Assembly: GCF_003837865.1 (NCBI RefSeq)
Contig: NZ_RQIS01000010.1
Coordinates: 186,001 to 250,000, forward strand
Direction of reading: 5' to 3'
DNA: 64,000 nucleotides
From: Paraburkholderia dinghuensis
GTDB lineage: Bacteria; Pseudomonadota; Gammaproteobacteria; Burkholderiales; Burkholderiaceae
The notes beneath the pieces are model-generated. The model made no database searches and had not been told where the DNA came from. It worked only from the letters and a program-made list of their open reading frames with translations. The position numbers were made by a program, and so were the translations under genes. Below, in pieces: positions 35,501 to 42,905 of this stretch. Position 1 is the first letter of the stretch, and each line of letters begins with the position of its first letter.

Positions 35501-37649
35501 CGACTGTCTGTTCGGCGTGTCGATCAATGGCGGGCTGATCAGCAGCACCAATCCGTACGACCCGACCGGCACTTATACGTGCTCGCCGACGATGCAGCGC
35601 CAGGTTGATGCCATCCCGCTGGAACCGACCGTTGGGTGGGACAACACGCTGAATGGCAATCTCGGCGAGCTGCTGATGGAGCCGACGCTAATGGGCGCTT
35701 ACGAAGGCGCGGGGATTACCGTGCTCGCGAAGGGCGTGCGCGATGTGACCGTGCGCGGAGTGCGGCAAGCCGACCCGAACTGCACGGCCAACGGCGTGTG
35801 CACGCCGCTCACCATCCTGGACTGCGCGAATTATCCGAGCAACTTCCTGTGCAATCCGTCTCGCGTCGACGGCATGTCGTTCCAGAACAGCTCGCAGGGC
35901 GGCGGCGGGATCTTCCTGCACGGCTGGAACCACTTGACCGAGGTGTCGAACAACCGCGTGTCGAGCAACGCGGGCACACTGACTGGCGGCATCACAGTCG
36001 GCCAGGTCGAGGTGCCGGATGGCACGATCGCGGCGGACGGCGTCACGCAACTGCCGTTCGGGTACAACATCAACGTGAACGTGCACCACAACGCCGTTAC
36101 GTCGAATTCGTCGTACGGCGACGAAATCAACTCGACGACGCCATCGTCCGCGGCAGGCGTGACGTTCTGCTCGGGCGCGGATAACTATCACTTCAACTAC
36201 AACTTCGTGTGCGGCAACATGAGCAGCGGCGACGGAGGAGGCGTTGCGCACTTCGGCTTCAGCTATAACGGCGACCTGTCGCACAACTGGATCATCTTCA
36301 ACCAGAGCAACAACCCGACGCTGCCGACCTATGGCGGCGGGCTGATCGCTCAGGGTGTACCGCCGGACGGCACGTACTGCGAAAACGCGGCGGTGGACCA
36401 GGACTGTGCGCCTCAGTTGTCCGACGGCGTCGGGCCGGGCCTCCTGATCGACGGCAACCTGATCGTCGGCAATACGGCGGAAAGCGGCAAGGGCGGCGGA
36501 CTGCGTCTGCAGAACGTGAACGGCACAGACGTACAGCGCAGCCCGACCAACGCCAACCGCTGGTACCAGGTGAGCGTGACGAACAACATCATCGCGAACA
36601 ACGTGGCAGGTTGGGCCGGTGGCGGTGTATCGCTGCAGGACGCCGTGCGGGTGAATTTCATCAATAACACCGTCGTGTCCAACGATTCGACCTCGTCCGC
36701 CGGCGTGCTCTTCAACACGGCGCTCGCTGCGCAGGCGAACGTCGGGCCGCCGAACTGCGTGACGGTGGGTGCGCAGACCACCTGCAGCCCGATCACGACG
36801 TCGACGTTCCAGCCTGCGGGTCTGGAAGTGGCAGCGCACACGCAGAACCTGCTGGGCGCGTTCACAAGCGCGAACGTCAATTGTCCGGCGAACCTGCCTG
36901 GCTGCAAGCAGTTCTCGGTGCCGGTGCTGACGAACAACGTGTTCTGGCAAAACCGTTCGTTCTACATCACGGTGAGCGGAAACACGAACCCGAACATTCA
37001 GCAAAACGTGGTCACGCTGAACCCCACGCTGAACCAGGCGGGCCAGGCGACCGGCTACTGCCCGTCGGGTGCGATGTACTGGGACATCGGCGCGTTTGGC
37101 GACATGAAGCCATCGACGCATGAATCCGGGATCACGCTGTCTCCGCACTATTCGATCATCACGGATGCGACCGACTACCCGAACGCCAACAACAGTGGAG
37201 CGAACCCGAACCTGATCAGCCAGTACTGCAACGGCTCGCGCGTGCCGCCTGAAGCGAAGAATCCGTTCGCCGGCTACGCTGTGCCGCCTGGCATTGCCGA
37301 CACGGTGTTGCCAAATCCGATGTTCAGCCTGCAGCCGTCGGCCACGCCGGACGAAGGCAACAACTGGATCAACATGTCCTATGGGCCGCTTTCGTTGTCG
37401 AACGCGACGATCACGGTCGGCAGCGCGGGATACGGCACGCCGCTCGGCAACTACGCGATCCAGTCGACGTCGCCGGCGGTGAATGCCGGCACCGCGACCG
37501 GTGCGCCGAGATATGACTTCTTTGGCACGACGAGGCCTCAGGGAGCACGCGTGGACATCGGCGCGGTCGAATTGCCGTCGACAGGCGGGGTCGCAACGAC
37601 GCTCAATAATCTGTTCGGTCCGGGCGCCATTGCGGAGGTGCTGCCGTGA
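29541..37649 (+). CDS. Giant secreted mosaic protein: cupredoxin-like, Ig-like, IPT/TIG and beta-helix domains
   Basis: This 2702-residue protein has a signal peptide cleaved after AHA (residue 32). Residues ~33-420 are cupredoxin-like and align with the preceding multicopper protein (TEAAHGQQV versus REAQHGGTV; AGTYLIESGTH versus PGTHAYYSGTQ), but the copper histidines are gone. Two cadherin/Ig-like repeats lie at ~450-520 and ~550-625, several SdrD/CarboxypepD-like repeats between ~1060 and 1700 (DGSFNFSGLPDGTYRITVFD), an IPT/TIG domain at ~1830-1870, and a pectate-lyase-like parallel beta-helix from ~1925 (AIQKAIDAATPGDMIIVGPG) to ~2690. It is Cys-rich for a secreted protein. No sortase or autotransporter barrel is seen, so export by the nearby type II system is likely. 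It is last but one in a tight gene run. Confidence 0.88.
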   Translation: MRTAHVKRVLRGLVRASAAAMLLAAASHAAHAQTVVNLTAQASVIALPDGQSVPMWGYTCASGATPATACASANPGAGTSTSWSPVVITAQTGQSLTINLTNSLPGLVPTSLVIVGQLGGGLGKTATTTPSPAHATQSATTWPIAASSSSVAQFVPPTQGPRVQSFATEAAHGQQVALTWSNLSAGTYLIESGTHPSIQGPMGLYGVLIVKTPANGTTRALAYPGVSYDADVPLVLSEIDPVQNAAVASAVVTSGFSETKVWSGQSGQCGDPQSSSFGTCYPPAVNYDPRYYLINGVAFDRSNTGASTFPATAPAGTGQVLLRFVNAGLRMHVPSVVGAQTGATPNSGFSLVAEDGNLLPGTMRVQTVAFLAAGKTYDVLINAPATGSLALPVFDRQLSLSTNNQRDGGMQAYISVNGGATPTSQAGNAGAVANPDTYFLVPGNTLSVADPAKGVIANDVGVYGVTVLTQPTGGKLTLNSNGTFTYVPNSGTTSDSFVYEANGNPAITATVTLAPCTSGSGCLSGKPVANNSSYTSNIASLFHSGAPGVLAYASDPGGLPLTAVLSGSPSGGTVTLNQDGSFNAIPSVPPVAGGTATVTFTYTAVNSQNSASSPATATVTFQGGSGLVVAVKDAPTGTAISDYRWIIEEDRTFQIDPACQVNSTTRPSTCPPLPVPSLGTSFHTSYMPVVAAGCVGTVSCESGQTVYDPTSQSHKPAVCDVGDGQCRITAGQQTPVDPSQVKLDPTKHYYISILPGDAGNTFTNGAGTPQPVNPSNPTGAQRQFDISKDCPSGPGGADFAPGSGKCGHAIGGAMIAANQLSVNVLLQQTPLQTAKISVFVFEDDSPLNGEIDVSGGTDAFGTAREPGLGGFEIKLFDDAGGTGDATGQMTYDMFNMPLSNSLQNVTDPATGLNACPISVKTTNGIVGMIPTCPKFESDGKTLSPLVGQAIIANLMPGRYGVVAYPAADRIARGEEWLQTNTLDGQKAHDAFIRIGGPSYFQEFGPAGFHVTIGFANPKIINARLPLLCPAGTACNNSLSGRITNLHYSRPPNENLYGAGTRDSLSFTQCYVSVGDPDGDDVAFTKCNQDGSFNFSGLPDGTYRITVFDQWNDQIVDGLATAVQLKGGTNTSVGELPVLQWHTNLYTRTYLDNDGSHVSSASQPGLALVQTNIRYRDGSYSNFNNTDLNGYASFNEVFPLFNWYVAEVDTTRFKQTGVHVVYDAGGPVDGTGKGGGNSTIASHYANTVETFHVPTNLRVPGATYCNDADCKDRSGTNPSTGRIDPPWVTTMGWQGFSGQSSFIEFGKAPFATGENGGITGEVVYASTRPFDDPTLLVHASWTPNVPNVTVNLYQEGTAADGTPSLQLVDSTKTSSWDDWAQGFRSDGMPNMNCPGQDPNDPFFYTLQNTTQWLDAQNRPLPAQSQFKCYDGMHMFNQLQPAPYDGMYQFPSVTGRDPSTGKPTGTNCTVCVANPTDASAKMLPAGKYVVEVIVPPGYELVKEEDKNILIGDNYIAPVTQQFGSLGNIFILPDQAAVNEAYNPNNAQNPTTNLGSNPESDSGKQGNEQLWPCVGTLRIVPDYISLFPGSQEVAPFAGASRHLCDRKEVTLTDQMQARAKFWIFSSTHVAAHFTGFMLDDFSSEFDPYSPQFGEKFAVPNVPVSLKDFAGNEVERVYSDQWGIFNGLNYSTWEVNPPNPTGYAPTMMIACMNDPDKPDPAHPGQTMRDPLYNPAYSQFCYEIPFMPGQTQYMDTPVVPVQAFADGYNPPDCAYPDGTPAVSSVTGDSIGGGAGPWVSTAGHTLTINALGDQTVPNHAYDGPAATTAPYNQKFVTRHYGFGTTKGTGSVTIGGVNAPVTSWSDTQITVTVPTLNVLQSSCTIQQRGITTATRCGELVITSGNGKKSIDTVTVTIGGKTPTYVAGENGTSNAIQKAIDAATPGDMIIVGPGTYNEMLLMWKPLRLQGVGAPSVIVNANTHPSGKMDPWRRQVDCLFGVSINGGLISSTNPYDPTGTYTCSPTMQRQVDAIPLEPTVGWDNTLNGNLGELLMEPTLMGAYEGAGITVLAKGVRDVTVRGVRQADPNCTANGVCTPLTILDCANYPSNFLCNPSRVDGMSFQNSSQGGGGIFLHGWNHLTEVSNNRVSSNAGTLTGGITVGQVEVPDGTIAADGVTQLPFGYNINVNVHHNAVTSNSSYGDEINSTTPSSAAGVTFCSGADNYHFNYNFVCGNMSSGDGGGVAHFGFSYNGDLSHNWIIFNQSNNPTLPTYGGGLIAQGVPPDGTYCENAAVDQDCAPQLSDGVGPGLLIDGNLIVGNTAESGKGGGLRLQNVNGTDVQRSPTNANRWYQVSVTNNIIANNVAGWAGGGVSLQDAVRVNFINNTVVSNDSTSSAGVLFNTALAAQANVGPPNCVTVGAQTTCSPITTSTFQPAGLEVAAHTQNLLGAFTSANVNCPANLPGCKQFSVPVLTNNVFWQNRSFYITVSGNTNPNIQQNVVTLNPTLNQAGQATGYCPSGAMYWDIGAFGDMKPSTHESGITLSPHYSIITDATDYPNANNSGANPNLISQYCNGSRVPPEAKNPFAGYAVPPGIADTVLPNPMFSLQPSATPDEGNNWINMSYGPLSLSNATITVGSAGYGTPLGNYAIQSTSPAVNAGTATGAPRYDFFGTTRPQGARVDIGAVELPSTGGVATTLNNLFGPGAIAEVLP

Positions 37650-38155
37650 GGCGCCGGATGATTCGAGCGCGTTCAGCAGGATGCCTGGTTGCACTCGGGT
37701 GCAGCGCCGGACTGGCCGTGCTCGCGGGGCAACCGGCCGCCGCGCAGCAGGCGGGGGCGGGCGAGGCGGCGGCCCGCACGTCGCCGTATGTGCCGGTCAC
37801 GATGCCGCGTCAGGCCCGCGAGCTTTACGACGCGAGCCGGGGTGTCGACTCGCTGAGCGTGCGGCGTACCGCATCGGGCAACCTGCTGCGCTTCAGCTTC
37901 CGGGTGACCGACCGGACCGTCGCGAAGATGATCGGCGACAAGAGTGCTACGCCTTATCTGTTCGGGCACATGAGTCATGCCGTGCTGGAAGTGCCGGTCA
38001 TGGAAAACATCGGCCAGTTACGGCAGACGGGCGAGCTCGAAGTGGGCCGCGAGTACTGGATGGTGTTTTCGAACAAGGGCAATCTCGTGAAGGCGGGTGA
38101 ACGGGTCGACGTGTTCATCGGGTCGTTCCATGTCGATGGTCTTGTCGTCGAGTGA
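37646..38155 (+). CDS. Small exported protein of unknown function
   Basis: The GTG at 37646 overlaps the stop of the giant gene (GTGA) and has GGAGG 7 nt upstream, so the two are coupled. The 169-residue product has a signal peptide ending PAAAQQ (about residue 34) and a beta-rich mature part with FSFRVTDRTVAKMIGDKSAT and LEVGREYWMVFSNKGNLV. I do not recognise a family. Tight coupling suggests an assembly partner or accessory of the giant protein. Confidence 0.8.
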   Translation: MRRRMIRARSAGCLVALGCSAGLAVLAGQPAAAQQAGAGEAAARTSPYVPVTMPRQARELYDASRGVDSLSVRRTASGNLLRFSFRVTDRTVAKMIGDKSATPYLFGHMSHAVLEVPVMENIGQLRQTGELEVGREYWMVFSNKGNLVKAGERVDVFIGSFHVDGLVVE

Positions 38156-38211
38156 CCGTGCAATGCGCCGCCGGGGCGGTGGCTGGGACAACACACGTGC
38201 GGAGGTGACAG

Positions 38212-39000
38212 ATGAAACGAGTAACGGGACGGGGGGGATGGGGGAGCCTGTTCGTGGCCGGCCTGCTGGCTGGCAGCGCCCTGACCGCCGCAGCGGCGGG
38301 GATGAGCGGCGCTCAGGTGGCCGACCGCAACGCCGAGGCGCGCGGCGGCTTGCAGACATGGCGATCCGTCAACACGCTGACGATGACCGGTCAGATCGAT
38401 GTCGGCGGCACGAAGCCCGTTCAGTTGCCTTTCACGCTGACGATGAAGCGGCCGCACAAGAGCCGCTTCGAGCTGCGCTTCAACGGTCAGACCTCGTACC
38501 AGGTCTTCGACGGCACGCAGGGCTGGAAGGTCAGGCCGTTCCTCGGGCGCACGGAACCGGAACCGTATTCGCCGGCCGAGTTGCATTCGGCAGCCGGTAC
38601 TGCCGATCTCGACGGTCCGCTCATTGACTATGCGGCGAAGGGCAATCGTATTGATCTGGTCGGCACGGATTCGATCGACGGTCACCGGGCGCTGCAACTG
38701 AAGGTGACACTGAAGGATCACAGCGAGCGGCACGTGTGGGTCGATGCATCGACGTTCCTCGAAACGAAAGTGGAGGGCGACCCTCGCAAGCTCGACGGCA
38801 AACTCCACACGGTCTCCGTGTACTACCGCGACTACCGCAAGGAAAGCGGCGTGATGATTCCGCACGTGATCGAGACGGTCGTTGCGGGGGTGAAGCAGGT
38901 GCATCGCATCACGATCGAGCATGTGACGGTCAATCAGCCCGTCGATGACGCGCTCTTTGCGAAGCCGCTGCCCGCTGCCACGAGGGTGGCTGCGAAGTGA
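38212..39000 (+). CDS. LolA-like periplasmic protein, copy 1
   Basis: This 262-residue exported protein (GGAGGTGACAG before the ATG; signal peptide to about residue 29) has the LolA/LolB-like pattern of outer-membrane lipoprotein-sorting homologues: ARGGLQTWRSVNTLTMTGQ, RPHKSRFELRFNGQTSYQVF, GTQGWKVRPF, and a C-terminal YYRDYRKESGVMIPH. Such half-barrel proteins bind lipids or lipoproteins. It is a paralogue of the next gene. A function in lipid or lipoprotein handling for this locus is inferred. Confidence 0.82.
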   Translation: MKRVTGRGGWGSLFVAGLLAGSALTAAAAGMSGAQVADRNAEARGGLQTWRSVNTLTMTGQIDVGGTKPVQLPFTLTMKRPHKSRFELRFNGQTSYQVFDGTQGWKVRPFLGRTEPEPYSPAELHSAAGTADLDGPLIDYAAKGNRIDLVGTDSIDGHRALQLKVTLKDHSERHVWVDASTFLETKVEGDPRKLDGKLHTVSVYYRDYRKESGVMIPHVIETVVAGVKQVHRITIEHVTVNQPVDDALFAKPLPAATRVAAK

Positions 39001-39100
39001 CGGCGACACGCGTCGGTGAGCGCCCATTCCGGCGCGCAAGTAACGGATTTGTCATCGCGCGGGCATGGTCATTGTGACGAGGCGAACGACGGGGACAATG

Positions 39101-39964
39101 ATGACTCGGATCGCAAGATGGATAACGAGAGGGATAACCGCGGGCTGCATGAGCGTGCTGGCCGTCGCGATGGGTTGCGCGACCGACATGAACATGACGG
39201 CTGCACAGATCGTGGCTAAAAACGTCGATGCTCGCGGTGGTGCCGAGGCCTGGCGGAAGGTGCAGACGATGGTATGGAAGGGCCACGTCGACAGCCCCAA
39301 TTCACCTGCGCCGGGCATGCCGTTTTCGCTGACGCTGGCGCGTCCGGACAAGACGCGCTTCGAAGTCACCGCGATGAACCAGATCATCATCCACGCGTTC
39401 AACGGGCAAGTGGGCTGGAAGGCGCGGCCCTCCAGCGGCGGCGCGCCCGACGTGCGCGAATACAGCCCGCAGGAAGTCCGGTTCGCTCGCGACGAACAGG
39501 TCATCGACGGACCGCTCATCGACCACGAGCGCAAGGGCATCGCGGTCGCGCTGGAGGGCATGGATCAGGTCGATGGCCACGATGCCTGGCGGCTGTCGCT
39601 GAAGCTGCCGTCCGGCGCGATTCACCACGTATGGATCGACGCGCACAGCTATCTCGACGTCAAGTACACGCGCGAAGGACAGGGCCTCGGCGGAAAGCCC
39701 GCGACGACCGAGGTCGTTTTCCGCGACTTCCGCGAGGTCGACGGTGTGCGGATGCCGTTCGTTATCGAAAGCGGTCCGGCAGGCGGCGAGCGTCGCGACC
39801 GGTTGGTGATCGACACGATTGCGCTCAACGTGCCGCTCGATGCGCTGGTGTTCGCGAAGCCGGTCGCAGCGGCGCGGCATCACACCATCGACATCGGCAC
39901 GGGCGCTGCGCCGATGAACGCCGCCAGCGTACCGCCACTGGGTATCCGCCGGCCGGTGCACTGA
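39101..39964 (+). CDS. LolA-like periplasmic protein, copy 2
   Basis: This 287-residue protein repeats the fold of the previous gene product: DARGGAEAWRKVQTMVWKG, RPDKTRFEVTAMNQII, GQVGWKARPSSGGAPDVREY, and VVFRDFREVDGVRMPFVIE. The leader contains VLAVAMGC, which may be a lipobox making it a lipoprotein. I chose ATG 39101 because GGGGA lies 5 nt upstream; ATGs at 39065 and 39098 are alternatives. The tandem arrangement indicates gene duplication. Its stop is 2 bp before the cytochrome gene. Confidence 0.8.
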   Translation: MTRIARWITRGITAGCMSVLAVAMGCATDMNMTAAQIVAKNVDARGGAEAWRKVQTMVWKGHVDSPNSPAPGMPFSLTLARPDKTRFEVTAMNQIIIHAFNGQVGWKARPSSGGAPDVREYSPQEVRFARDEQVIDGPLIDHERKGIAVALEGMDQVDGHDAWRLSLKLPSGAIHHVWIDAHSYLDVKYTREGQGLGGKPATTEVVFRDFREVDGVRMPFVIESGPAGGERRDRLVIDTIALNVPLDALVFAKPVAAARHHTIDIGTGAAPMNAASVPPLGIRRPVH

Positions 39965-39966
39965 CC

Positions 39967-41721
39967 ATGACGGCGCGAAGCCATACCGCGCATACGCTCG
40001 CACGCTGCGCGTTCGTGCTGTTCGCCGCATTCTTCGTATCGACGACTCCAACGCTCGCCGCGCCGCTTGCCGATGCAGGCGAGGCGATCTACCAGCGCGG
40101 CATCGCCGGGTCGGGCGAACCGGTCGAGGCGATGCACGACGGCGCAGTCCGCATGCGCGGGGCCGAGGCGGCCTGCGTCAACTGTCACCGGCGCAGCGGA
40201 CTTGGCGCGCGCGAAGGCAACAACCTGATACCGCCGATCACCGGCGAGTATCTGACGCACGCGCGCACGCGCGACCCCAACGCGGGCGATGCAGGCGATG
40301 CAAGCGACATCCCGTTCATCGACGGCATGCGCACCGCACGCGATCCGTACACGGACGCGACGCTGGCGCGGGCGATCCGCGATGGCGTCGACCCGAACGG
40401 CCGGCAGCTCGGCTATCTGATGCCGCAGTTCGCGTTGAACGATGCCGATATGGCTGCGCTGATCGCGTATCTGAAACGTCTCGATCACGCCCGTGCGCCG
40501 GGTGTCGCCGATACCACGCTGCACTTCGCGACCATCATCACCCCCGACGCCGACCCGGTGAAGCGACGCGGCATGCTCGCCGTGCTCGAACAGTACTTCG
40601 CGGACAAGAACGCTACGCCGCTGGGCGCGACACCGGCGCTGCGCAGCTCGCGCAAGATGATGTTCATGGTGAACCGTCGCTGGGAGCTGCACGTCTGGGA
40701 ACTGCACGGCCCGCCGTCGACCTGGCAGGCGCAGCTTGTGGAGGACATGGCGCGGCAGCCGGTGTTCGCGATTCTCTCTGGCCTTGGAGGCAGCAACTGG
40801 GCGCCGGTCCACGACTTCTGCGAGGCGCAGCGGGTGCCGTGTCTCTTTCCGAATGTCGAAGTGCCTGTGACGTCGCCGGGCGACTTCTATTCGCTTTACT
40901 TCTCGAAAGGCGTGCTGCTCGAAGCGGAACTGATCGCGCAACGCATCGTGGATGAGGCTCACGATCCTCCCGGCACGCCACATCACACGGCGACGAGGGT
41001 GCGCCAGATCTATCGCAAGGGCGATAGCGGCGAGGCCGCTGCCGGGGCGCTTGCGGCGGCGCTGAAGGGCAAGCCGTTCGAGGTGGCCAATGTTGCACTG
41101 GCGCCGGGCGAGAGCGTCGCGCACGCGTTGCGCGGCGTCGCTGCGGGAGAGGTGCTCGTGCTCTGGTTACGCCCGAACGATATCGAGGCGCTACGCGGAT
41201 CGCCGCCCCCGCCGCGCGTGTTCGTTTCTGGCCTGATGGGCGGACTCGATCATGCGCCGCTCCCGGAACGCTGGCGTAACGTCGCTTCGCTTGCTTATCC
41301 CGTCGACCTTCCGGACGGCCGCCGCGTACGCGTCGACTACGCGTTCGGCTGGTTCGCGATTCGCCGTATTCCCGTCGTCGACGAACGCGTGCAGGTGGAC
41401 ACATGGCTCGCGTGCGGGCTGCTCGCGGAAACGTTGAGCCATCTGGTCGATGCGTTCGTGCGCGACTATCTTGTCGAGCGCGTCGACGACATGCTCGAAC
41501 ACCGTGTGCTGACCGGTTTCTATCCTCGCCTTAGCCTCGCGACGGGACAGCACTACGCGTCGAAAGGAGGCTACATCGTGCGGTTTGCCCAGCCGGATTC
41601 TTCGCGGGTAGTCGCCGACGGACCATGGACCGTGCCGCAATCCGCGTCACCTTCACCAACGGCAGCGCCAATCGCGAAACTCGACACTCACTTGCCGCTG
41701 GCGGACAGCAAGGCCCGGTAG
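39967..41721 (+). CDS. Cytochrome c fused to a periplasmic-binding-like domain
   Basis: This 584-residue protein has a signal peptide ending near TLAAPLA and a class I cytochrome c domain: CVNCH (C70, C73, H74) with likely axial Met152 in GYLMPQF. Residues ~185-560 resemble a type 1 periplasmic-binding fold (FATIITPDADPVKRRGMLAV; ILSGLGGSNWAPVHDFCEAQ), the kind found in branched-chain amino acid receptors. Such fusions are known but uncommon. It would carry electrons in the periplasm, plausibly from the multicopper proteins, with the second domain sensing or binding a ligand. The start is 2 bp after the upstream stop. Its 3' end overlaps the convergent transglycosylase gene by 34 bp. Confidence 0.87.
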   Translation: MTARSHTAHTLARCAFVLFAAFFVSTTPTLAAPLADAGEAIYQRGIAGSGEPVEAMHDGAVRMRGAEAACVNCHRRSGLGAREGNNLIPPITGEYLTHARTRDPNAGDAGDASDIPFIDGMRTARDPYTDATLARAIRDGVDPNGRQLGYLMPQFALNDADMAALIAYLKRLDHARAPGVADTTLHFATIITPDADPVKRRGMLAVLEQYFADKNATPLGATPALRSSRKMMFMVNRRWELHVWELHGPPSTWQAQLVEDMARQPVFAILSGLGGSNWAPVHDFCEAQRVPCLFPNVEVPVTSPGDFYSLYFSKGVLLEAELIAQRIVDEAHDPPGTPHHTATRVRQIYRKGDSGEAAAGALAAALKGKPFEVANVALAPGESVAHALRGVAAGEVLVLWLRPNDIEALRGSPPPPRVFVSGLMGGLDHAPLPERWRNVASLAYPVDLPDGRRVRVDYAFGWFAIRRIPVVDERVQVDTWLACGLLAETLSHLVDAFVRDYLVERVDDMLEHRVLTGFYPRLSLATGQHYASKGGYIVRFAQPDSSRVVADGPWTVPQSASPSPTAAPIAKLDTHLPLADSKAR

Positions 41722-42329
41722 CGCGAGAGCACGCGCGGCACATAACCGCGCGTCTCCGGATAAGGCGGGATCCGGTAGCCGGCGCGGATCACGGCGTCCT
41801 CACCGGCGTTGTACGCCGCAAGCGTGAGTTCCATATCGTTGTTGAAGAGATCGAGCAGGAAGCGCAGATAGCGGGCACCCGTCAACACGTTTTCGCGTGG
41901 ATTGAGCATGTCGCCGCCCGCAAAGCGGCGCGCCGTATCAGGCATCAACTGCATGAGGCCCAGCGCGCCTTTATCGGATACGGCAGCAGGATCGTAGCGA
42001 GACTCGACGTCGATAACCGCGCGTATCAACTCGGGTTGCAGCCGGAATTGCCGGCTCGCTTCATCGATAACGTTAGATACGAGAACGGCATCGGCCCTGT
42101 TGCGCGACGGAGTGGACCGCTTTGCTGTGATGCTCGCGGGGGCGTATGCCTCGACGATGATCCTCAGCCCCGCTTTGCCGGGTGTATCGGTGAGCGTTAT
42201 CGTGCCGTCTGTTCCGACCGCGCCGAATATCGCGCCTCCCGCGTGGGCGCCAGCCGCTGCGGCGAGACTGATCGCAGCCACCAGAGCACGACGCTTGCCG
42301 ACAGACGAGATTCGATCGCGAACGCACAT
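41688..42329 (-). CDS. Lytic transglycosylase (SLT domain)
   Basis: This 213-residue exported enzyme cleaves peptidoglycan glycan strands. The signal peptide ends near AGAHA. The SLT domain spans ~85-205 with catalytic E109 in IDVESRYDP, then GALGLMQLMPDTARR and LAAYNAGEDAV. An N-terminal DUF4124-like piece (GTDGTITLTDTPGKAGLRII) precedes it. ATG 42329 has GGAGG upstream. Its position inside the secretion locus, though on the opposite strand, is typical of specialised transglycosylases that open the wall for envelope machines. Confidence 0.88.
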   Translation of the reverse strand: MCVRDRISSVGKRRALVAAISLAAAAGAHAGGAIFGAVGTDGTITLTDTPGKAGLRIIVEAYAPASITAKRSTPSRNRADAVLVSNVIDEASRQFRLQPELIRAVIDVESRYDPAAVSDKGALGLMQLMPDTARRFAGGDMLNPRENVLTGARYLRFLLDLFNNDMELTLAAYNAGEDAVIRAGYRIPPYPETRGYVPRVLSRYRALLSASGK

Positions 42330-42905
42330 CGTCGCCTCCCTCCGCATTCTTATTGTGGAGTCCGCAACGTGTGCAAATCAATGGGGAATTGTCCTCTTTC
42401 GTGATGAGTGGGGGAAGCAAATCACCAGCCTACATGGGGATGTTACATAGTCGAACCCAATTTAGTCAGGCTTTCTTAAGGCTATCTTCAACCCTTAGGA
42501 AAACCTGAAGACGGTCCGGGAGAATATTTTTCTTGTTTGCCGGAGTCCGAAATTTACCGGGCGGAATGTCAGTGTGGTGGAAAAAAAATACCGAGTGGGG
42601 AATCTTACTGACCATTACAACCGATACAAAGTGTTCACGCCTGAATCGTTTTATTCGAAATTCGATGGAGCTTGTCAGGGTCGATCAAGTCTCGCGCAAT
42701 ATCCATGGCGCTAGCGCGGCATTGGCTCGGACCTTGCAGCACAGGACGCAAAGCCTGGCGGGGCGGAATATCGCCAGTTCGTGTCAGTAAATATAAAACA
42801 AATCGTAAATAAAGAGAAAGAAATATTTGAAAGGATGGGAAGGTGCGATTTAAGCAGTGAACGAAAGCCGGTACATCGGAGTAATGTCACCGAAAGGAGA
42901 GCACC
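42330..42905. other. AT-richer intergenic region, no gene seen
   Basis: These 576 bases lie between the divergent transglycosylase and response regulator. GC is lower than the surroundings, especially 42520-42660 and 42790-42850. A frame of 85 codons at 42533-42790 has no ribosome site or recognisable pattern. A sigma-54-like promoter is listed separately. An upstream activator or small RNA is possible but not shown. Confidence 0.5.
42722..42738 (+). promoter_or_regulatory. Sigma-54-like promoter upstream of response regulator
   Basis: TTGGCTCG-GACC-TTGCA matches the -24/-12 consensus YTGGCACG-N4-TTGCW at 12 of 13 defined positions, with GG and GC exactly 10 nt apart. It is about 165 nt before the response-regulator ATG at 42906. 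No NtrC-type activator is in the window, so function is unproven. Confidence 0.5.

Noticed and set aside
35688..37694. 668-codon minus-strand frame under the end of the giant gene
   Set aside because: The plus-strand product has clear beta-helix and signal features through this interval; the minus frame is Arg/Val/His-rich with no recognisable motif.
42533..42790. 85-codon plus-strand frame in the 42.3-42.9 kb gap
   Set aside because: There is no ribosome site, no recognisable motif, and it contains the sigma-54-like promoter; more likely non-coding.
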